Of a stretch of DNA of 64,000 bases, positions 1-8,729 are shown piece after piece. A program made the translations under genes and the position numbers. The DNA comes from JABCZS01 sp041660525. GTDB taxonomy: Bacteria; Pseudomonadota; Gammaproteobacteria; JABCZS01. Position 1 is the first letter of the stretch. Each line of letters opens with the position of its first letter. The notes beneath the pieces are model-generated. The model was not told where the DNA came from. It did not search any database and saw only the letters and a list, made by a program, of their open reading frames with translations. The stretch covers positions 1 to 64,000 of the forward strand of contig JBAZWD010000004.1 of assembly GCA_041660525.1 (NCBI GenBank). Direction: 5' to 3'.

Positions 1-1149
1 ATCAGTAATATAACGGTGTGATAAATTTGCTGCAGCAATAATGGCAGGATCGGTGATTTCCACACCATGATGCACTTCATAACGTTGTTTTAAACCACGT
101 AAAATAGCAATCGTATCTTCAACAGTGGGTTCTTCCACTAATACTTTTTGGAACCGGCGCTCAAGCGCTGCATCTTTTTCTATGTATTGACGGTATTCAT
201 TTAAAGTCGTAGCACCCACACAATGTAATTCGCCTCTTGCCAGTGCAGGTTTTAACATATTGCCCGCATCCATAGCACCTTCGGCTTTTCCAGCCCCCAC
301 CATGGTATGTAATTCATCAATAAATAAAATTACTTGCCCGGCTTGCTTGCTTAAATCTTTTAACACCGCTTTTAAACGCTCTTCAAATTCGCCGCGGTAT
401 TTGGCACCCGCAATTAGCGCGCCCATATCTAATGCTAAAACTTTTTTATTTTTTAAACCTTCAGGCACTTCACCGTTAACAATACGTTGTGCTAAACCTT
501 CCACAATTGCGGTTTTACCCACGCCAGGCTCGCCAATTAATACGGGGTTATTTTTAGTTCTTCTTTGTAATACCTGTATGGTACGACGAATCACTTCATC
601 GCGCCCAATCACGGGATCTAATTTGCCTTCACGCGCACGCTGCGTTAAATCAATGGTATATTTTCCAAGAGCCCCACGTTGTTCTTCTGCGCCTTGATCG
701 TTCACTTGCTCTCCCCCTCTGATTTCATCGATAGCTTTACTAATATTTTCTTTTTTTGCACCGGCTTTACGTAATATATCGCCCAACTGACCTTTATCTT
801 CAGTTGCAGCCAAGATAAATAATTCACTGGCAATAAATTGATCGCCACGCTTTTTGGCCAACATTTCAGTTTGATTAAAAATACGATTTAATTCCGGCGT
901 AATTTGCATCTCGCCTGTGGGTTGTTTAAACCGTGCGGCGTTATCTAATGCTTGCTTGATGGACTTGTCTAAAACTTCAAGATTAACACCCGCTTGCTGT
1001 AATAAATTACGCGCCATACCGTCATCTTGATTCAATAACACGCTCATCACGTGGATAGCATCTAAGGCGGTATGTTCATGTTCTAATGCCAATGATTGCG
1101 CGCTAGCTACAGCATCAGCAAAATTCCGGGTAAGTTGTTCAATACGCAT
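1..1149 (-). CDS. clpB: ATP-dependent chaperone ClpB, N-terminal part (runs off the window)
   Basis: Hexameric AAA+ disaggregase that rescues aggregated proteins with DnaK. The reading frame runs from an ATG at 1149 to the window edge with no stop, giving about 383 residues. It begins MRIEQLTRNF, the usual ClpB N-domain start, followed by the paired Clp-N repeats. Next comes the first nucleotide-binding domain, with Walker A GEPGVGKT (near 520-540) and Walker B LFIDELHT. A purine-rich ribosome site (AGGGAG) lies 6-8 bases before the ATG. The next gene upstream, pgeF, is co-directional and close, so the two could be cotranscribed. ClpA and ClpC share the fold, but the N-domain start and the GKYTIDLTQRAREGKLDPVIGR-type linker are typical of ClpB. 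The middle coiled coil and second AAA module lie outside the window. Confidence 0.95.
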   Translation of the reverse strand, partial: MRIEQLTRNFADAVASAQSLALEHEHTALDAIHVMSVLLNQDDGMARNLLQQAGVNLEVLDKSIKQALDNAARFKQPTGEMQITPELNRIFNQTEMLAKKRGDQFIASELFILAATEDKGQLGDILRKAGAKKENISKAIDEIRGGEQVNDQGAEEQRGALGKYTIDLTQRAREGKLDPVIGRDEVIRRTIQVLQRRTKNNPVLIGEPGVGKTAIVEGLAQRIVNGEVPEGLKNKKVLALDMGALIAGAKYRGEFEERLKAVLKDLSKQAGQVILFIDELHTMVGAGKAEGAMDAGNMLKPALARGELHCVGATTLNEYRQYIEKDAALERRFQKVLVEEPTVEDTIAILRGLKQRYEVHHGVEITDPAIIAAANLSHRYITD

Positions 1150-1194
1150 AAGTGCTCCCTTTCTAGCTCTTTTTATAGAATGGGGGCAAATTAA

Positions 1195-1905
1195 CTATTT
1201 TTCAAGGTTGTCTTTATAAATTATCGTTACCATGCGGCCTGTTTGACCTTCTGCTCGATAAGAATAAAACTTCTGAGGATCTGTATAAGTGCAATAATCG
1301 CCACCATAAACCTGCGTTACTCCCATTCGGGCAAAATAAAGACGCGCTAGCAGGTAAATATCTAAGTAAAAATGCCCAGCCTTTGGACTTGGAGCAAATG
1401 CAGCCGCATTTTCAGGATGCGTTTTGGTAAAAGCCTCATAAACTTCCGGGCCAATTTCAAAGGCTTTTGGACCAATAGCTGGACCTAGCCAAACTAGAAT
1501 ATCATTAGGTTTTGCGCTAAAACATTCAACGCCCCGAGCAAGAATATTGCCTAATAAACCCCGCCAGCCCGCATGTAAGGCGGCTATTTCCTGGCCCGAT
1601 GTATCACACAATAATACTGGCAAACAATCAGCCGTTAATACGGCACACGCTTTATTCGCAAGCTTGGTATAACTGCCATCCGCATCTGGCACAGTATCCA
1701 CGGTTGACTCATCTATTTGAATCACTTTATCGCTATGGGTTTGGTTTAACCAAAAAGGCGAGCATGATAATTGCGCGCGATTAGCTAAGACTTTTTGTGG
1801 GGCATCATTGACATGTAAAGCAAAATTACCGGCACTGCGTAAAGTCGTAAAAGCGACTATATTCGCTGGCGCGGGCCAATTTGGGATTATGGTTTCAATA
1901 GACAT
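1195..1905 (-). CDS. pgeF: Purine nucleoside phosphorylase / peptidoglycan editing factor PgeF (YfiH, laccase domain)
   Basis: Cytosolic protein of the DUF152/YfiH family, 236 residues, normal length. Members act on purine nucleosides, and in E. coli the protein prevents misincorporation of L-Ser into muropeptides. The metal-site residues are visible: His57 (NQTHSD), Cys94 (TADCLPVLL) and His111 (ALHAGWRG). The start is fixed by AAGGAG eight bases upstream. It reads towards clpB, a pairing common in gammaproteobacteria. Its start is only 29 bases from the divergent mnmA start, so the two share a very compact promoter region. Confidence 0.93.
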   Translation of the reverse strand: MSIETIIPNWPAPANIVAFTTLRSAGNFALHVNDAPQKVLANRAQLSCSPFWLNQTHSDKVIQIDESTVDTVPDADGSYTKLANKACAVLTADCLPVLLCDTSGQEIAALHAGWRGLLGNILARGVECFSAKPNDILVWLGPAIGPKAFEIGPEVYEAFTKTHPENAAAFAPSPKAGHFYLDIYLLARLYFARMGVTQVYGGDYCTYTDPQKFYSYRAEGQTGRMVTIIYKDNLEK

Positions 1906-1934
1906 CAGGTAGTCTCCTTTGTTATCATTTTAAC

Positions 1935-3011
1935 ATGAATATTCCTGAAAATACCCGTGTGATAGTTGGCCTCTCTGGCGGTGTCGACTCTAGCGTTTGC
2001 GCCCTATTATTAAAACAACAAGGCTATCAAGTCGAAGGCCTGTTTATGAAAAACTGGGAAGACGACGCTTATTGTCAAAACAATAAAGACAGAGCCGATG
2101 CACAAGCCGTTTGTGATGTATTAGATATTCCGCTGCATACCGTTAATTTCTCGCGTGAATATTGGCACGATGTATTTGAACATTTTTTGCGAGAATACCA
2201 AGCCGGACGCACGCCCAACCCTGATGTTTTATGCAATCAATACATTAAATTTGATGCATTTTTAAAACACGCAAAAACCTTGGGCGCAGATAAAATTGCC
2301 ATGGGCCATTATGCACGCACGCGCATGGAAAATAATAAAATAATTTTATTAAAAGGCTTAGATGCAAATAAAGATCAAAGTTATTTTTTACATCAACTGA
2401 ATCAGGAACAATTAAAAGATGCGTTATTCCCAGTAGGTGAATTAGAAAAAGGCCAAGTGCGCGCCCTAGCAAAACAATACCATTTGCCCACACACGATAA
2501 AAAAGACAGTACCGGCATTTGTTTTATCGGCGAGCGTAAATTTAAAGAATTTTTAAGTGAATATTTACCCGCACAACCTGGCCTGATTGAAACTGCTGAA
2601 GGTGAAGTGATTGGTCAACATACCGGTTTAATGTATTACACATTAGGACAACGTCAAGGCTTGGGCATAGGTGGCGTAAAAAATGCACCCGAAGCACCTT
2701 GGTATGTGATTGAAAAAGATTTGAAACGCAATGTGTTAATCATTGCGCAAGGTGATGATAAACAACTTTATTCCACGCATTTATTTACCGATCATATTCA
2801 TTGGATATCAGGACAAGCGCCCGCGTTTCCTTTTCAATGCATGGCTAAAATTCGTTATCGACAAGCCGACCAAGCCTGCACTATTCATCAAGTTACAGAC
2901 CATCAATGGCGAACTGATTTTGAACAACCACAACGTGGCGCCGCACCTGGACAATATATCGTTGTTTATCAACTTGATTCATGCTTAGGCGGTGGTATGA
3001 TATGGAAATGA
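1935..3011 (+). CDS. mnmA: tRNA-specific 2-thiouridylase MnmA
   Basis: Installs the 2-thio group on U34 of tRNA Lys, Glu and Gln, using sulfur relayed from IscS and the Tus proteins. The protein has 358 residues, close to the family length. The N-terminal PP-loop SGGVDSS spans residues 14-20. The two catalytic cysteines are Cys100 (NPDVLCN) and Cys196 (STGICFIGE). The YTLGQRQGLGIGG segment of the central domain is also present. It is the first gene of an mnmA-hflD-purB run, and its stop codon overlaps the start region of hflD. No strong ribosome site is visible before the ATG, which sits in the short divergent region shared with pgeF. Confidence 0.96.
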   Translation: MNIPENTRVIVGLSGGVDSSVCALLLKQQGYQVEGLFMKNWEDDAYCQNNKDRADAQAVCDVLDIPLHTVNFSREYWHDVFEHFLREYQAGRTPNPDVLCNQYIKFDAFLKHAKTLGADKIAMGHYARTRMENNKIILLKGLDANKDQSYFLHQLNQEQLKDALFPVGELEKGQVRALAKQYHLPTHDKKDSTGICFIGERKFKEFLSEYLPAQPGLIETAEGEVIGQHTGLMYYTLGQRQGLGIGGVKNAPEAPWYVIEKDLKRNVLIIAQGDDKQLYSTHLFTDHIHWISGQAPAFPFQCMAKIRYRQADQACTIHQVTDHQWRTDFEQPQRGAAPGQYIVVYQLDSCLGGGMIWK

Positions 3012-3640
3012 CAACACGTAATATTACCATCGCCCTCGCAGGGATTTTTCAAGCTGCCGCTTTAGTCAAAGAATGGGCTTATCAAGGCAAAGTGGATGAA
3101 GATGCTTTTTTAACCAGCATTCGAAGTTTATTGGAGCTCAACCCTGCCAATATTGATGCGATTTATGGCGATATGCAACATTTGAAAATCGGTCTTAAAA
3201 CCATGATTGATTTTTTCAGCCAAAATGCCAATACGCGTGATAAAGAATTAGCTGGCTATTTTGTTAGCCTGATTATCCTGCAAAAAAAATTGAAAAAAAA
3301 TCCAGAAATGATGCAAAAAATTCATGATCGCATTCCATTTTTAACCACGCAAATTAAACATTTTGGCATTGAACACCCCACGGTAACCGCCAATATTGCT
3401 GATATTTACAGCTCTACCTTGAGTCAGCTCAAATACCGCATTCATGTCCAGGGTAATCGCGCTTACCTTGAGAATGAAGCCGGCATTAATAAAGTGCGTG
3501 CTTTATTATTAGCGGGCATACGCGCTGCTATTTTATGGCAACAAGTCGGGGGACGTTTGTATCAATTATTTTTATTTCGCAAACGATACAAACTATGCGC
3601 ACAAGAATTACTTAACCAAACAGAGAAAACAAATGACTGA
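3002..3640 (+). CDS. hflD: HflD homolog, high-frequency lysogenization / membrane-associated protein
   Basis: About 212 residues matching the DUF489/HflD family, including the N-terminal ITIALAGIFQAAALVKEWA block. In E. coli the protein binds the lambda CII activator and associates with the inner membrane; its cellular role is unclear. Two starts are possible: ATG at 3002 (GGTGG six bases upstream) and ATG at 3008, whose ATG overlaps the mnmA stop as ATGA. The earlier one is given. The gene lies between mnmA and purB, the order also seen in enterobacteria, and its end overlaps purB by eight bases. This indicates translational coupling across the three genes. Confidence 0.9.
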   Translation: MEMTTRNITIALAGIFQAAALVKEWAYQGKVDEDAFLTSIRSLLELNPANIDAIYGDMQHLKIGLKTMIDFFSQNANTRDKELAGYFVSLIILQKKLKKNPEMMQKIHDRIPFLTTQIKHFGIEHPTVTANIADIYSSTLSQLKYRIHVQGNRAYLENEAGINKVRALLLAGIRAAILWQQVGGRLYQLFLFRKRYKLCAQELLNQTEKTND

Positions 3641-5009
3641 TATGACGTTAACTGCATTATCCCCATTAGATGGTCGCTACGCAAAAAAATGCGATGCGCT
3701 TCGCCCAGTGCTCAGCGAATATGCGTTATTAAAATTTCGTTTAATGATAGAAATTCATTGGCTGATTCATTTATCCCAACAAGAAAACATGCCCGAAATT
3801 AAAGCGATCAGCAGCGCAGATCAAGATTTCCTACATAAAATACTTGAAGATTTTACAGTGCAAGAAGCACAAGAAGTAAAAAAAATTGAGAGCACCACCA
3901 AGCATGATGTAAAAGCCATCGAATATTATTTAAAAAATAAAATCAAAGATCATAAAAACCTAGCGTCTTTAATGGAGTTTATTCATTTCTCCTGCACATC
4001 CGAAGATATTAATAATTTATCTTATGCGCTTATGCTAAAAGAAACACAAGAAAAAATAATAATCCCAATGATAAATAATCTGGTTAAAAAATTAACGAGT
4101 ATGGCTCACGAATATGCAAGCGCAGCCATGCTTTCTCGTACACATGGACAAGCCGCATCCCCTACCACTATGGGGAAAGAAATCGCAAATGTTGTTGCAC
4201 GCTTAAATCATCAATTGGATCTTATTTCAAAAATAAATATGTTCGGGAAAATCAACGGCGCCGTCGGTAATTTTAACGCCCATCATGTAGCCTATCCGGA
4301 AGTGGATTGGGTGGTTGTGAGCAAAACATTTGTTGAGAAATTAGGTTTACATTTTCAAACATTTACTACGCAAATAGAGCCGCATGATCAAATAGCAGAA
4401 TTATTACAAAACCTAATTCGCATTAATACTATTTTAATTGATTTCTCACGCGATATTTGGGGATATATTTCTTTAGGTTATTTTAGCCAACATGCAATCG
4501 CCGGCGAAGTGGGCTCCTCCACAATGCCGCATAAAATCAATCCAATAGATTTTGAAAATGCTGAAGGCAATTTAGGCATTTCCAACGCACTCGCTTCACA
4601 TTTAGCAGAAAAATTACCCATTTCCCGCTGGCAGCGTGATTTAACGGATTCCACAGTTTTAAGAAATTTAGGTCCAGTATTTGGCCATGCTTATTTAGCT
4701 TATACCGCAATCTTACAAGGACTAGAAAAATTAGCTTTAAATTCTGAAAAATTAAATGAAGATTTAAATAATAATTGGGAAGTGTTAGGTGAAGCCATTC
4801 AAACCGTGATGCGCAGATATGGAATACCTGAGCCGTATGAAAAATTAAAAGCATTAACCCGTGGGAAAAAATTAGATCAAAAAATGTTGCATGAATTTAT
4901 TGATGAACAAGAATTGCCTGCTGAAGTTAAAGTTCAATTAAAGAATTTAACGCCAATGAATTATACGGGTTATGCAGAAAGATTAGTAAAACAATATATT
5001 AATAAATAA
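3633..5009 (+). CDS. purB: Adenylosuccinate lyase PurB
   Basis: Cleaves SAICAR to AICAR and adenylosuccinate to AMP plus fumarate in purine synthesis. The protein has 458 residues, near the 456 of E. coli. It begins with the LTALSPLDGRY block and contains the superfamily signature GSSTMPHKINPIDFENAEG, whose flexible loop carries the catalytic serine. A conserved histidine lies in SRTHGQAASPTT. ATG codons at 3633 and 3642 are both possible. It overlaps hflD by eight bases. Its stop codon is six bases from the left end of a large palindromic repeat that separates it from convergent ppsA. Confidence 0.97.
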   Translation: MTDMTLTALSPLDGRYAKKCDALRPVLSEYALLKFRLMIEIHWLIHLSQQENMPEIKAISSADQDFLHKILEDFTVQEAQEVKKIESTTKHDVKAIEYYLKNKIKDHKNLASLMEFIHFSCTSEDINNLSYALMLKETQEKIIIPMINNLVKKLTSMAHEYASAAMLSRTHGQAASPTTMGKEIANVVARLNHQLDLISKINMFGKINGAVGNFNAHHVAYPEVDWVVVSKTFVEKLGLHFQTFTTQIEPHDQIAELLQNLIRINTILIDFSRDIWGYISLGYFSQHAIAGEVGSSTMPHKINPIDFENAEGNLGISNALASHLAEKLPISRWQRDLTDSTVLRNLGPVFGHAYLAYTAILQGLEKLALNSEKLNEDLNNNWEVLGEAIQTVMRRYGIPEPYEKLKALTRGKKLDQKMLHEFIDEQELPAEVKVQLKNLTPMNYTGYAERLVKQYINK

Positions 5010-5015
5010 AATTTT

Positions 5016-5275
5016 CAATCCTAGGCCGAAGGCCTTATAGTATTTAGCCCAGGGTCTAGGCGCGCTTAGCGCCGTAACCCTGGGTATGAATGTAAATATA
5101 AAAACTAGCGCTGTAGGCGCCTAAATAGAATATGAAAATTATGTTACGCGCTTACAGCGCTGGGGGATTTTTTTCATGTATATAATAAGGTAATGCCATT
5201 ATCGAACCCAGGGTTACGGCGCTAAGCGCGCCTAGACCCTGGGCTAAATACTATAAGGCCTTCGGCCTAGGATTG
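5016..5275. repeat. Large nested palindromic element, family 1, copy 1
   Basis: A 260-base element whose outer arms, 5016-5085 and 5206-5275, are perfect 70-base reverse complements. Each arm folds on its own: AGGCC-GAA-GGCCT, then an eight-base stem CCCAGGGT/ACCCTGGG enclosing GGCGC-GCTTA-GCGCC. An inner pair, 5107-5120 and 5148-5161, matches except for one position that would be a G-U pair in RNA. The element fills the gap between convergent purB and ppsA, two bases from the ppsA stop. A second, diverged copy is at 19653-19921. It may act as a bidirectional terminator or be a non-autonomous mobile palindrome; neither is shown by the sequence. Confidence 0.93.
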
Positions 5276-5276
5276 T

Positions 5277-7655
5277 TTATTTTTTATTATTCTGCTTAGC
5301 CAAATACAACCAAGTATCAATCACAGTATCTGGATTCAAAGAAATAGTATGAATCCCTTCCTCAATCAACCACTGCGCAAAATCTGGATAATCAGATGGC
5401 CCCTGCCCACAAATACCAATATATTTATTCTGCGCCCGACACGTATGTATCGCGCGATGAATCAAGGCTTTCACTGCGCCATTACGTTCATCAAAAGTAG
5501 CAGCAACAAGCCCAGAGTCTCTATCTAAACCCAAAGTCATCTGCGTTAAATCATTAGACCCAATAGAAAACCCATCAAAATGATGCAAGAAATCTTCAGC
5601 CAACAATGCATTCGATGGAATCTCACACATCATAATTAAACGCAATCCATTTTTACCACGCACTAAACCATGTTTAGCCAATAATTCCACTACGGTTTTA
5701 CCTTCCAGCGGCGTACGCACAAATGGCACCATAATTTCAACATTCGTTAATCCCATTTCATCACGCACATATTTTAAAGCTTGCGCTTCCAATGCAAAAC
5801 AATCTTGAAATGATTCGGCAATATAACGCGATGCACCACGAAAACCCATCATCGGATTTTCTTCTTGCGGCTCATAACGCGCACCACCAATTAAATGCGC
5901 ATATTCGTTAGATTTAAAATCTGATAAACGCACAATCACAGGCTTAGGCGCAAAAGCTGCCGCAAGTGTTGAAATACCTTCAATTAACTTTTGTACATAG
6001 AAATTAACCGGATCCGAATAACCCGCCATCGCTTGTTTAATTTTTGCTTTAACTTCCGCAGTTTGATCGTTAATATTTAACAATGCTTTTGGATGTACAC
6101 CGATCATACGATTGATAATAAACTCCAAACGCGCTAAACCAATACCATGATTCGGCAAGCGCTGAAAATCAAATGCACGATCAGGATTACCCACATTGAC
6201 CATGATTTTAATTGGTAATTTAGGCATACTTTCAACACTGTGCTCTTCCACTTTAAATGGAATTTGTCCTTGATACACATTGCCATTTTCACCTTCAGCA
6301 CAACAAACTGTAACCGCATCACCGGTTTTTAAAATTTGTGTCGCTTGATTGGTACCGACTATCGCAGGAATACCTAATTCTCTAGCAATAATCGCAGCAT
6401 GACAGGTACGGCCACCACGATTAGTTACTATCGCCGCAGCTTTTTTCATTACCGGTTCCCAATCAGGATCGGTCATATCTGCAACTAATACATCACCGGG
6501 TTGAACTTCATGCATTTCATCAATGGATTTTACACAGCGCACAATACCTGAACCGATACGTTGACCGATTGCACGGCCTGTGACCAATACCTTTCCGGTG
6601 CCATTTAATTGATAGCGTTCAACAAATTGACCTTTTTGACTCACTACTGTTTCAGGGCGTGCTTGCAGAATATAAAGTTGTCCAGTATTACCATCTTTCG
6701 CCCATTCAATATCCATAGGGCGTTGATAATGTTTTTCAATTAATAATGCGTAACGACCTAATTGTTCCACTTCATCGTGTGATAAACAAAATTCATTTTG
6801 CAAATTAGCGTCAACAGGTACGATTTTAACGCGCTCATTAGAGCCTGCTTCTGCATAAATCATTTTTTGATGTTTTGCGCCCAAAGTTTTGCGTAATACC
6901 GCAGGTTTTTGCGCAGCTAATGCAGGTTTGTAAACATAATATTCATCGGGATTGACGCTACCTTGCACAACGGTTTCACCTAAACCATAACTCGCATTCA
7001 CAAAAACCACTTGATCAAATCCAGATTCTGTATCGATTGTAAACATCACACCACTGGCGCCGCAATCGCTGCGCACCATTTGTTGAATACCAGCAGAAAG
7101 CGCAATTTTCTCATGTGGATAACCTTGATGCACACGATAAGCAATCGCTCTGTCAGTGAATAAAGATGCAAATACTTTTTTGATGGCGATTAAAATATTA
7201 TCTAAACCTTCCACATTTAAAAATGTTTCTTGTTGGCCTGCAAATGAAGCATCCGGTAAATCTTCTGCGGTAGCACTTGAACGTACAGCCACTGAAAATT
7301 TTTGCCCTAATTCTGCGGTTAAGCGTGTGTAAGCTTTTTCAATCTCGCCCATAAATTCGGGACTAAGCGGTTGCGCTAATATCCATTCACGAATAGTTTT
7401 ACCCGCAGTTTGTAATGCGCTGACATTATCTACGTCTAATTTATCAAGCAAAGCATTGATTTTGTCCGTGAGTCCATCTTTATCTAAAAAATCACGGTAA
7501 GCTTGCGCAGTTGTAGCAAAGCCGGTTGGAACCTTTACACCCACATTAGACAAATTTTGAATCATCTCGCCTAAAGAAGCATTTTTGCCGCCGACACGGT
7601 CGATGTCAGTCAGACTTACTTGATTCAGCCAAATAATGGGGGAGTGGGTATGCAT
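5277..7655 (-). CDS. ppsA: Phosphoenolpyruvate synthase PpsA
   Basis: Converts pyruvate, ATP and water to PEP, AMP and phosphate for gluconeogenesis. Starting at the ATG at 7655 gives 792 residues, the same as E. coli, with AAGGA seven bases upstream. A longer in-frame start at 7682 has no support. Domain order is an N-terminal ATP-binding domain (VGGKNASLGEM; VRSSATAEDLPDASFAGQQET), a swivelling phosphohistidine domain with catalytic His419 in GGRTCHAAIIARELG, and a C-terminal PEP-binding barrel ending in GSNDLTQMTLGLDRDSG and GICGQGPSDYP. It is divergent from ppsR, its regulator, across about 50 bases. Growth on amino acids or lactate as carbon source would fit its presence. Confidence 0.97.
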   Translation of the reverse strand: MHTHSPIIWLNQVSLTDIDRVGGKNASLGEMIQNLSNVGVKVPTGFATTAQAYRDFLDKDGLTDKINALLDKLDVDNVSALQTAGKTIREWILAQPLSPEFMGEIEKAYTRLTAELGQKFSVAVRSSATAEDLPDASFAGQQETFLNVEGLDNILIAIKKVFASLFTDRAIAYRVHQGYPHEKIALSAGIQQMVRSDCGASGVMFTIDTESGFDQVVFVNASYGLGETVVQGSVNPDEYYVYKPALAAQKPAVLRKTLGAKHQKMIYAEAGSNERVKIVPVDANLQNEFCLSHDEVEQLGRYALLIEKHYQRPMDIEWAKDGNTGQLYILQARPETVVSQKGQFVERYQLNGTGKVLVTGRAIGQRIGSGIVRCVKSIDEMHEVQPGDVLVADMTDPDWEPVMKKAAAIVTNRGGRTCHAAIIARELGIPAIVGTNQATQILKTGDAVTVCCAEGENGNVYQGQIPFKVEEHSVESMPKLPIKIMVNVGNPDRAFDFQRLPNHGIGLARLEFIINRMIGVHPKALLNINDQTAEVKAKIKQAMAGYSDPVNFYVQKLIEGISTLAAAFAPKPVIVRLSDFKSNEYAHLIGGARYEPQEENPMMGFRGASRYIAESFQDCFALEAQALKYVRDEMGLTNVEIMVPFVRTPLEGKTVVELLAKHGLVRGKNGLRLIMMCEIPSNALLAEDFLHHFDGFSIGSNDLTQMTLGLDRDSGLVAATFDERNGAVKALIHRAIHTCRAQNKYIGICGQGPSDYPDFAQWLIEEGIHTISLNPDTVIDTWLYLAKQNNKK

Positions 7656-7706
7656 AGTTTTTTCCTTTAGTGTATGATTCATGGAAGTTCACTATTATAA
7701 AGCTAA

Positions 7707-8528
7707 ATGATGGAAAAACGCAGCTTATTTTTTATATCGGACGGCACGGGCATCACTGCTGAGACTTTGGGCCATAGTTTGATGAGTCAATTTGAAAACT
7801 TAGAATTCGAAAGCACGACTCTGCCTTATGTAGATGATCTCACCAAAGCTTCAAACGCCGCTAATTTAATTACCGCAGCCTTTGAAAAAGACGGTCAAAA
7901 ACCTTTAGTATTTGCAACCTTAGTGAATAAAGATATCCACGCTTATTTAAGCAAAGCACCTTGCGTTTTATTTGATTTTTTTACGCCCTTTATTCATAAG
8001 CTCGAAGATGAGTTAAAAATGCCTTCTAATCCAGGTATAGGGCGCGGTCATGGTGTACAAAATACCCATGTCTATAATGCGCGAATTGCGGCGATTAATC
8101 ACACCTTGAGTACTGATGATGGCTTAAATACCAATCATTATGATCATAGCGATGTGATTTTATTAGGCGTATCACGCTGTGGCAAAACCCCTACTTGCCT
8201 TTATATGGCGATGCAGCTGGGCTTGAAAGCCTCTAATTTCCCATTTACAGATGAAGTACTAGAAACCCGCAAGTTACCGGATTATTTATTACGTAATAGT
8301 CAAAAATTATATGGCTTAACCATTCAACCTGAATATTTACAAAAGATTAGAAGCGAGCGACGCGGTGGCCGTTATGCAACCTTGGCCCAATGTAAACACG
8401 AATTAGACACGGTTGAGCAAATCTACCATCATTACCATATCCCGATGATAGACACGACTTTGCGTTCAATTGAAGAAATTTCTATCAAAGTTGTCTCAGA
8501 TTTGGGAATTAAGCGCCAGATTCTTTAA
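7707..8528 (+). CDS. ppsR: PEP synthase regulatory kinase/pyrophosphorylase PpsR (DUF299)
   Basis: Bifunctional regulator that inactivates PpsA by ADP-dependent phosphorylation of a threonine next to the catalytic histidine, and reactivates it by phosphate-dependent dephosphorylation. The protein has 273 residues, normal for the family. It shows the N-terminal FFISDGTGITAETLG block and the P-loop GVSRCGKTPTCLYMA near residues 152-166. Two adjacent ATG codons (7707 and 7710) could serve as the start. The head-to-head arrangement with ppsA is the standard context and supports the assignment. Confidence 0.95.
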   Translation: MMEKRSLFFISDGTGITAETLGHSLMSQFENLEFESTTLPYVDDLTKASNAANLITAAFEKDGQKPLVFATLVNKDIHAYLSKAPCVLFDFFTPFIHKLEDELKMPSNPGIGRGHGVQNTHVYNARIAAINHTLSTDDGLNTNHYDHSDVILLGVSRCGKTPTCLYMAMQLGLKASNFPFTDEVLETRKLPDYLLRNSQKLYGLTIQPEYLQKIRSERRGGRYATLAQCKHELDTVEQIYHHYHIPMIDTTLRSIEEISIKVVSDLGIKRQIL

Positions 8529-8682
8529 AATTTACAGTTCTAATAGACAATTGCTTATATTTTGACCAGACAATAACTGTTCAAAAAATGGACATTCTCC
8601 CTTGACGGTATCATGGTTCAATCCTATTCTGTATAGACCCATCATCAATAACAATAATAACAAGATGGGAGATCCTGTTGAG

Positions 8683-8722
8683 TTTTGAGTCGTATGAAGG
8701 GATTTCCTTCATCGTCTCAAAA
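8683..8722. terminator. Hairpin between convergent ppsR and yhdP
   Basis: Interrupted inverted repeat: TTTTGAG at 8683 pairs with CTCAAAA ending at 8722. Inside, ATGAAGG pairs with CCTTCAT around a short loop. It lies a few bases past the yhdP stop and about 150 bases past ppsR. A-rich and T-rich flanks on the two strands fit a two-way terminator. The rest of the 200-base gap shows no gene. Confidence 0.6.
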
Positions 8723-8729
8723 CCAATCT

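Noticed and set aside
260..697. Open frame opposite clpB (145 codons)
   Set aside because: It is the antisense shadow of the conserved Walker region of clpB, with no ribosome site or recognisable protein.
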